Below, piece by piece: positions 42,301 through 51,300 of a stretch of DNA of 64,000 nucleotides (the first letter of the stretch is position 1; every line of letters begins with the position of its first letter). A program made the position numbers and the translations under genes. The stretch comes from Enoplolaimus lenunculus (taxonomy: Eukaryota > Nematoda > Enoplea > Enoplida > Thoracostomopsidae): positions 41,719-105,718 of the forward strand of contig JASANG010003368.1 of NCBI GenBank assembly GCA_030248215.1. The letters are read 5' to 3'. The notes under the pieces are model-generated. The model saw nothing but the letters and a program-made list of their open reading frames with translations, did no database searches and had not been told where the DNA came from.

Positions 42301-45300
42301 CTTTTGCGCATTGCGCAAAGCGGGCAGGCTCGTTATTGCTATTTTCATCTCATACAGTAAACATTTTTAAGGACGCACTGCGTGACAACTGTGACGATTC
42401 CACAGATTGCGTTACCAACTGTTGCGTGTCATCAATAATCGCACCGATATTTTTTGTAATATTTGTCTTGAGCGCTCAGGTATTGTATTTTATTAAGCGA
42501 TACATTTTAAACTGTGTTTTGTGCAGCATCTAATTCCTGTCATTATTTCTCCGCATGTATTGAAGCTTTTGATTGACCAAATGCCGCATTTAAAATTATA
42601 TTTGGTAACATTAAACCAAAGCTGCCATTTACTAGTATAATTCTATTAGATTCTATCTGTTGTAGACATAATATATAAGTTGTTTCAAACGCTATTGCTA
42701 GCTGATGATAGGTGATATACAAATTTGAAAATGCTGCAAAGGTTTACATTGATTGCTTATGGTTTTCATCATCGTTCAGCAGAGCTAACAATTGAAAAAC
42801 GCATATTGTATATTCTGAAATCCATTGGTTTTCAACCACAAAATATTGTTTATTTTTGGATTCTGCCATTGTTTATTTTTGGATTTTGCCATTAAGATCG
42901 GAATTTACAAAATATTGATGCTACAACTATAGAATTTGTGTTGCATCAGACATTTAACAACTTTAAAAGCAAAGCAACAATTGAATTGCCAAAAATGTAA
43001 AAAATATTCTGCCTCCTAAAATTTCCCAACAAACCAAAACAGGTGCCTTTATAATTATAACTCACCTCGCTTGCTACGTTCGCTCGCAAAAAACTTTTAC
43101 ATGCAGATATATATTATTTAGAAATTAAATGCTGGCTATGTACTTACATTCGACAAACTCTTGTAAAGTTTTTTACTATTTTTTCTGTTACCCAATTTAC
43201 AGTTCGTGCTTGTGAACGTCGTGGTCGCCGTATTAATGAAACATTTGGAAGAATCAAACGTTGCGATGGCTGATGCTGCAAGAAGCGGATCAGAAGGTGC
43301 CCAAACGCCAGCAACAGATACTGATCCAGGGGACCGATCAGATCCGGATACGACCACGGAATGTGCCGCTGAGGTTGTTGAAGAGCAGGAAACAGTTGTT
43401 GTTGATAACAACGAAAAAGAACAAGCAAATGATTTGGTACGTTTTCAAAATGTCATTTTAGGCCTATTCTTTGCTATTTTTGTTTTGTGAAATATTTTGG
43501 CGTTCAATTAAGATTTTAGAGGCGATTTAAAATAGTGGCGGATACAAGACTTTTTTCCATAGGAAATGCCTTTTTCCACAGCTGAAATTGATAAATTCTT
43601 TGACGTAAGGTTTGAAAATTTTATAACTATTAATACTAGTTTAGCAGGCATTGCTGTGCTGAAATCAGAGGAAATATTTCCTAGCCATGTGTAACACCTA
43701 TCACCACTAACTGTGGCGTGTGGTGATCGGTACCTTAAGAGAAATCTGTTGATACTAGGTCAAAAAATATACTAAATTTCGAACCTAAACGTTCGCTGGT
43801 TCTAACGTCACAAAGCCTATAGCCAACTGGTGATATATGCTATACACTCTTTGAGAATACGTCATACACAAAAGCCGATGTTTTGCTAAATAAACGGTTC
43901 GTGCGATTTATATAAAAAATGGCCCAAGTCATTGTTATTCGACATGGAATCCAATTTATTGCCCAAAATTGTTTTCAATCACTTCATGTTATAGTCCTCA
44001 ATACCGTTTTGCTAACTCTTCAGCTTAAAAGTGGTCAAGTGGTGATGTTTGTCTTTGTTCTGTGCCGCAAAATTCTATGCGTTTCCTGTTGTTGTTGCGA
44101 TTTATGTTTTGTTATCTTGGCTACCTAAGTGTCTTTAGTATATATTTCCATTTTATATATTTGCACAAAAAATTTGAAAAAGGACAGCAAATAATCAAAA
44201 AATTTGAACGTCGATAACCAAGTTTAAAAACTTAATCGCTATATTTCATGGGAATTACTCTAAACCCTAAACCTTGTTTTCATGCTCTTCTACACTTTTC
44301 CACCAGTTTCGCTTAAGTTTGTGCTAAAGTTAAGGAAAATGCTTACCCTTAAGGCCTATAAAAGCCTCAGCTAAATGCATATAAAAGTCTTCACTATAAA
44401 TGTAAAAAACAAACGATCTTTTCTAAAAGCAGTCATGGGTTGCTCTGGTCAAATTTTCAAATTATGTTCGACAATTGTGCCCTATTTTTGAAATTTCAGT
44501 TACATTTCCAACTTTTTCAGATACGAAATATTGTTTAAATTTCAGCTTACTTATAATTATACTATGAAAAATAATTTAAATATTTCTAGAGGGTTTGACA
44601 AGTGTCAGCAGGTGTCGTGGACAAAAGCTTCGCTCAACTGAACGTCCAAGACAACTACAACTGAGCTGTTTCAGCGCTGGTAAATTACGTCCGTTTTAGA
44701 CTGAGCGTGTGTAAAGTGTAGCATAATACTAAATGTTGTGGAAACAGTTTGTGTGAACTAGACATCATCAGATTCAGTGGTGAATTCAAGAGTTTCCGAT
44801 GGGGAGAATACGTTATGTGTTCCGAAATTTTACAGGTAGATAGCTCGTTTTTTAGCAAATTATTCGCTACTTTAAGATTGAACAGTTGAGCTGAAAGCGC
44901 AAAAATTTTTAAATTAGAGTTCTACCATCGTCATACATATTTTTAACGTATTCCCAAGAAAGCAAATTTTGAACTTTTAGATAAAACCTACTTGCTTTGC
45001 TAATCCACATTTCCTCTCTGGATTGGCCACTGTCAGTGTAGTCCGACCGAAATATAATTTAGTTTCTTTGCAAATTCAAAATTTCGTCCAAACGCTGATC
45101 TGGTTATTTAAAGAAGAGTTTCTCCATTTGAATCAATGACTGTAATTTGGAACTGTGAAAATTGTACTTAATAGTTCAAAGCTCGTCGAACCATTAATAA
45201 TCTCAAATTCTATTTTATGGTAGGTATATTAGAACACGCTGCATGTTTTAGAACCCAGTCTGTGGCTACTATGCAGTTTCCTATGTGGTCAAATTACATT

Positions 45301-48300
45301 TATTGGCATGCAGTTAACGGCCAATGTTATTTTAGGGGCGTAACAGTAAGCTAAATATATTGTTAAGCCTATAACATAAAAGCTAAACCGTAAATCGCAA
45401 TTGAAAAATACTTAAGACTTGTAGCTAAGCCCAAGCCTAAGCAAAACAGTATTAATGTACTCTGCAAAAAATGGTGAGTCAAATTGACTCTCTCCGAAAT
45501 AGGCTTTTCCTGACTACACAAACTGAGTCAAAATTCGACTCCGCCTGAGTCAAATTGGACTCAACTTGACTCAAGCGGAGTCAAATTTTGACTCAGTTTG
45601 TGTAGTCAGGAAAAGCCTATTTCAAAGAGAGTCAATTTGACTCACTATTTTTTGCAGTGTAGAGTCGTATAAAATTTTTAATTTTGCACCATGATTTAGT
45701 GAATGTGCACGCTTTCATTTATGATTTGCAATATGTATCTTCTTGGCCCTAACATTATACGAGTTTAATAGATTAAAAACGCAGCGCAAACTTTTGGAAA
45801 ACTAATATTCTGAGCATTTTTAATACATTCAGTTATAAACTTTGTATTTATGTTTTAACATTTTTTGAATAATAGGGATTTTTTGGCAGCTATTGCACTT
45901 TAAATTTGTTAGCAGATTCTGGGATGACATGGAGTAAACAAATTATAACCCCATTCCGTCCCACCCAACGAAAAATTTTCGTAATTGTCGCAGATTCCAA
46001 TGATGATCCCAATAATCCAGCCAACTTCAGTTGTTGGTAGTCATCCGGGTGCAATTGGGGGTGAAAAATACCGGAGCCGGAGGTCAACGCAACTTGCCGG
46101 AGCCGGAGGTGAGGCGAAATTAGGTAGTAACAATGATGGTTAATTCGTTAATTTTAGCCAATATTGTTAAATTGTTTCGTTTTACGCTAATTTTCTGTGA
46201 AATTTCGGAAATGCTTTCCTAAAAATTGTAACAAAAATAAAAAAAACACGCTATACAGATGAATTTTGCAAAATTATGCAAAATTTTACTGTCGAAATTG
46301 CCGGAATCTCCGGCAAAAATTCCACCTGGAGCCGGAGCCGGAGAGCGATTTTCTGCCAGAGTCGGTGCCGGATGCAGACCTCCGGTTGCACCCTGGTAGT
46401 CATGTAGTTTAGATGTCCGATATATAGCATGATAATTAAAGAACCATGCACTAAAGCTGTATGAAGAACCATCAAAGTCACTTAACCTTTCCAATAGTTA
46501 TTTATTACTTCTTGGATGTGGTTGTGATTGTTCGAAACATTTGAGACTGCGTTAGTCACGGTTTGTAGCAGGAAATAATTGCATTGGTCTAACGCTACGC
46601 ATGCATTTGTAAATGCTAGGTACTGTACACACGTCTCTACTATGGCGTCCTCACAAAAATTAAACTTGAGGGGAATCATGAAATATTTAGAGACATTGTA
46701 AATGCTAAAATCGTAGCACAGCACGGTGTACTTTTATCCAATAAATTTGGAAATGTAGACAGAGGCGTGAGCACGTGTTGGAAGCTTAGCGTCCAAGTGA
46801 CTAGCAAGTAAGAAGCCGAGTTCTGTACAAAATAAGTCGAATTTTTTGTTTGTACATTGTCAATTCGTGCTAAAGCGCAAATATTGTGTAAAGTTTTAAT
46901 TTTGAAATTACTGAAATGGTTTCTGAATTATAGTTTGAACACGTATATCATAGTTATATAGAGACTGTCAACACGGCGAGGCTTTCACTAACAAACTTTA
47001 AAGAAAAGTTTCTGTTGAGGCTATAGACAATATATAGCCTTGATCAAAAAACTGTAGTGTCAACGTAAAGACCATATATCTAAAAGATGGTCAGTCTAAC
47101 CGCCTACCGGACCCTCTGCTTTCTCTTCACTGCAGTATCTTGTGATAACAATGCTGGAAACTCTTTAACTTGCATTAGTGAACTAAAACATGGCAATATG
47201 AAAAACTCACCGACTTTTAGTAAACAACTAATCTTAAACAATATTCCGAGATGTAGAATATCGTTGTGAATAAACTTTTTATATGGCTTTTTGGAATGGA
47301 AAATCTAAATGACACGTTCATTTTGGTCCAATGTTTGCTTCAGTACCACAAGCATTTGATGTGTTAATGTATTAATTAGAAGTCGTAATTTTTGTTCGTC
47401 TAACGTTTAACACGACTAGGTAGCGTTATTCCTATATCGAGTGTTTCATTGCAGACTGAGTTCCGTTATTGGTGGTGTATTTCAATCACGCGCTAACTCG
47501 TAAAATACTATTAACAACAGTTGCAAAGCTTGCAAACAGTGTATTCCAACATTGATGTTAGCGTTAGCTTGTCTGATAGTGTAACAATTCTCGTGATCAA
47601 GCTGGAAAACTTAAGTTTACGCAATTTTATCGGTTCAAAACACGTATCCATGGGATTTAGTTCCAAAAATGTCGTTTGTAACTGATGTCTATGGGTTTTT
47701 TGAAAACTTCTTCAGTTGATAAAAACAGTCCTTCGAAATTTGTTACACAAAGTTACTAATTTCAAACTCCTAACTACGCCTCTGATGGGATCATAAAATT
47801 TATCATTATTAAATACCATACCTATATATTTTAAAATCGAACAAAATTCTTTTGCTTTAATTTTACAGAATGATAACAATATTTTGGATGCACTGTTATT
47901 TAACGATTGTTCCAATTCAACCGCCGACAAATGTACAGAAGTCAACCGGAGTTTGATGAACCAAATACGTAAGAATTAAAAGATTTAAAATATTTACTTG
48001 AATAATAAATCCAGACGGTTTGTAAAAGCGTATTTAGCAGTTAAAGATCTATTTTATCAACCGTAGTGGCGGACTAAGAAGTTGAAATTGGTGAAGCGAT
48101 GCTTCGAAAATCTACTTATAAATATTGGTTTTTAGCGCAACGTTTGCAAATCCTATACAATGTTTCAATAGGGCTGTGTAAATATCGATAAAATATCAAT
48201 TATTATTAAGGCCGCAATTGCCCGGGCGTTCGTGCTAATCGGCTCAGAGCATATTAATGTATTTGAATTTATTTCGATAAGTTTAAAAGTTATATTCAAA

Positions 48301-51300
48301 AGGAGACGTTTGCTGGCCGCCCTCAACCACCTTTAACTTATTAGATGGAAAATACAAACTTTTAACAGAGCGAGAGGTACCCGCGAAGCAGGAGCGGGTC
48401 GCCCAAAGTCAAGACGTTTAAGGCAAACGTAAATTCTGCGAGCTCGTATGTAAAAAAAACTCCCGCGACCTGGTGATCTTTTACGAAGCAGAAAATGAAC
48501 CATGTGAGAAAGCGTTAATAGTTTTACATTTTTACAGAGGACTTATGGCGTTATGCGAACATCTTTAACATCGCTGTAACAAAGCCAACTGAACGAAACG
48601 CTGAAATTTATCAACCGTCACGATGCGCGAATCGCTTCAACTACGCCAACGATGCGTTACAAGCTGCGCTGAGCGTAACAGAACCGAAGAAGACTCAACT
48701 TGCAACCGGAAATAGCTACACTAATCAGATCTTTGAAAAAGTGTCAGATTTTAGCGTTTCAAAACTACTACGAAATTCACCACTTCCAAATCAATGGCCA
48801 CATCAACAATCGCAACAGCATCGAGTTGCACCGCAAACGCTGGGAAACTGCACAACGATTGAGAAATCGTTATCGCCGCTTGCATCAGTGCAAACTGGAA
48901 TTATGCAAATTGGTGACATAGCTAGTTCGCAATCGAAATCCAGGCCGTTAAAATTAGGCAGCGTTCGTAGTTGGACTGATAGGACAGAACGGTTGCATAT
49001 CGAATCACCAGATGATTATTCTGACACTGTATTTTATAATAATGATAGCCGACGGTCAAGCGCTAGTAGTGACATATTTAAATCAACAGTACAAAAAATT
49101 TTAACAAGCAGAAGATCGCTAAATATATCTGGTTCACGTGGCACAACTAATATCGGCATCACCAAAACACAGTCCCCTCATTTAAATTTTGGTGCCCAAC
49201 CTAGCGATTCATATTTAAATCCAAATGCGAACGTTTCACAACTTGATACAAGCCCCTATTTGGCTAGATACAGAGGGAATACGTGTAGCTCAACTGTGAT
49301 CAGCAATTCCGAAATCGATAAAAGACGTGGTGATAAGAGTATTGTTGTCAATAACTTATCAACGTTAATCGCATCAACTTTCGACGTACAGAGACAACTT
49401 GCTTCACACGTGGTCAAGCTTGATTCTTCCTGGAACAATACTCAGTATAGTAGCTCGCCAAAATTATTCGACCAAATGATACCGTCAACAAATTTATTGT
49501 CTCCACCGCCCAGATACCCGCCTATTCACACTCACGCATCAAGATTTCGTCATGAACAAAAACAAAAGCAACACAAGATCAGCCGGGAATCAAGTATGCG
49601 CAGTAACACCAGCGAAGACTCTTGTGTTTCTGATTCTCGTTTAATGTGCAGTGCTACTAAACCACGATTTTTTAGAAATGACAGTTCATACGGTGCAAAA
49701 TTTTTGACTCCGACATCATTTGATTTCACAATGCCTCAATGCTCGTACTCGAAATTGCCAACAAAGCCATCTTGTGGTCGAACCACAAACCCAATGGTGT
49801 TCTATGGTTCAACTGAGACACAAACGCCAGAATCGTCAACAGAAACTGGCACATATTGCGATTCGGATCAAAAAGTGATAAACAATTCGGAATATGACGA
49901 AAGCGTGGCGTTCGCTAGTTTAAATACCCTTCCTACTGGGCTCGATAGCAACCAAAATTGTGAATACAATACGCCACGCGCAAAACGAACAAAGAAGTCA
50001 AGTCGAAACATACCACTGCCGAACCGTCGCAATCAACGCTCTTCAGATTCAAGTGAAAAATCCAGATTCGGGTTCAAAAAGTCAATTTCAAAACCTGCTG
50101 GGTTAAAATTTAAACACACATTTAATTCAGGTCAAGTTTGTCTACGCGAAAATGTGAAAAGTGGATGCGATGTTGCTCGCACACCGCAGCATAGTTTTCA
50201 AAACCTTGCATTTATGGAAGTATCTGAGGATCAAGCATGTGAACATGAAGGAAGTAACCAGAATGTGAGACATACAGCAGTGATGACTAGAGATTTTGGG
50301 ACCGATCCTATTGAATCTTTAATTGACCAGCAACAGACAGCTCAAGCAATTTCTTCCATGGTTACAATTGGTACTAGTCCAATCCGATCCAGAGCTTTGC
50401 GAGCAACGCGATTACTCAACGGTCAAAAGGGTGGAACGCTCATTGAATTGGACCAGATAACTGCGAACACGTCTAGGGAAACTCGACTACAAATGTTGTA
50501 CACCAATTCGCAATCAAAATCGACAACGTCCACAGATAGTTTCGTTCACCTTTTGAACGATAAGATCACTAGCGAACAAACAACTGAAGATTACTTTCGA
50601 AATCCCAGAGCCTTGCGAACAACGCGACTACTAAGTGATCAAAAGAGTGAAAGCCTCGCTGAACCCAACAGAACAACTGAGACGACCTCTGGAGACGTTC
50701 GACTACAAATGCTCTACGACAGTTTACAATCAAGATCGACAACTTCAACAGACAGTTTCGTTCAACATTTGAATGATCATCAGAGCACTAGCGAACGAAC
50801 AACTGGTGGAGAATGTTTTCAAAATCACATCACCTCCATTGAAGAGTCTCATATCAAAGATGGCACGTTCAAAAACATTCCAATGTCGTCCGGTTACTTT
50901 TCGGTCTCGTCCGGCACAAATGGAAACCAATTCAAATCCAACACTCAACAGCAGCCTGGAATCACGCACCAGCTCGACAAACCTTGTCCCCACAAAAGAG
51001 TGCTCTCTTTGAAAGCAACGAAATCCGCTAAGGCGGTTCGTTGTCATGGTACTCCACGTCAAAGTTGTGCCGAACGATTACCAAAAAGCTTTTCCGGCGT
51101 TGACAATATGAATACAGAGCAAATGAAGCCTTCTAATTATAAAACGAACTTTACTACCGAACAATTCAGTGCGTTTTTGGACCAAAATCGTTGTCCTGAC
51201 GAAAATGAAATAAGTATGCGGCAAACTAACGAGGGTGACGGCTCACGAATTAGCTCCATTGATGTTAAATATGATGTCAGCTATGAAACGCAACCTCTTA

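Larger units (their letters stand above)
43605..47868. other. Intron 38, repeat-bearing, no further exon recognised
   Basis: Holds an eroded ATTCTCAAATGTG-family element (43681-43863), a family A fragment (about 45319-45450), the palindromic element at 45460-45659 and the hAT element at 46045-46395. The rest is AT-rich with no block I can relate to Cav3 or another gene. Confidence 0.5.

Noticed and set aside
43582-43604. A 23-base version of the microexon using the inner acceptor (ttttccacag)
   Set aside because: It would break the phase with exon 39; the 42-base version keeps it.
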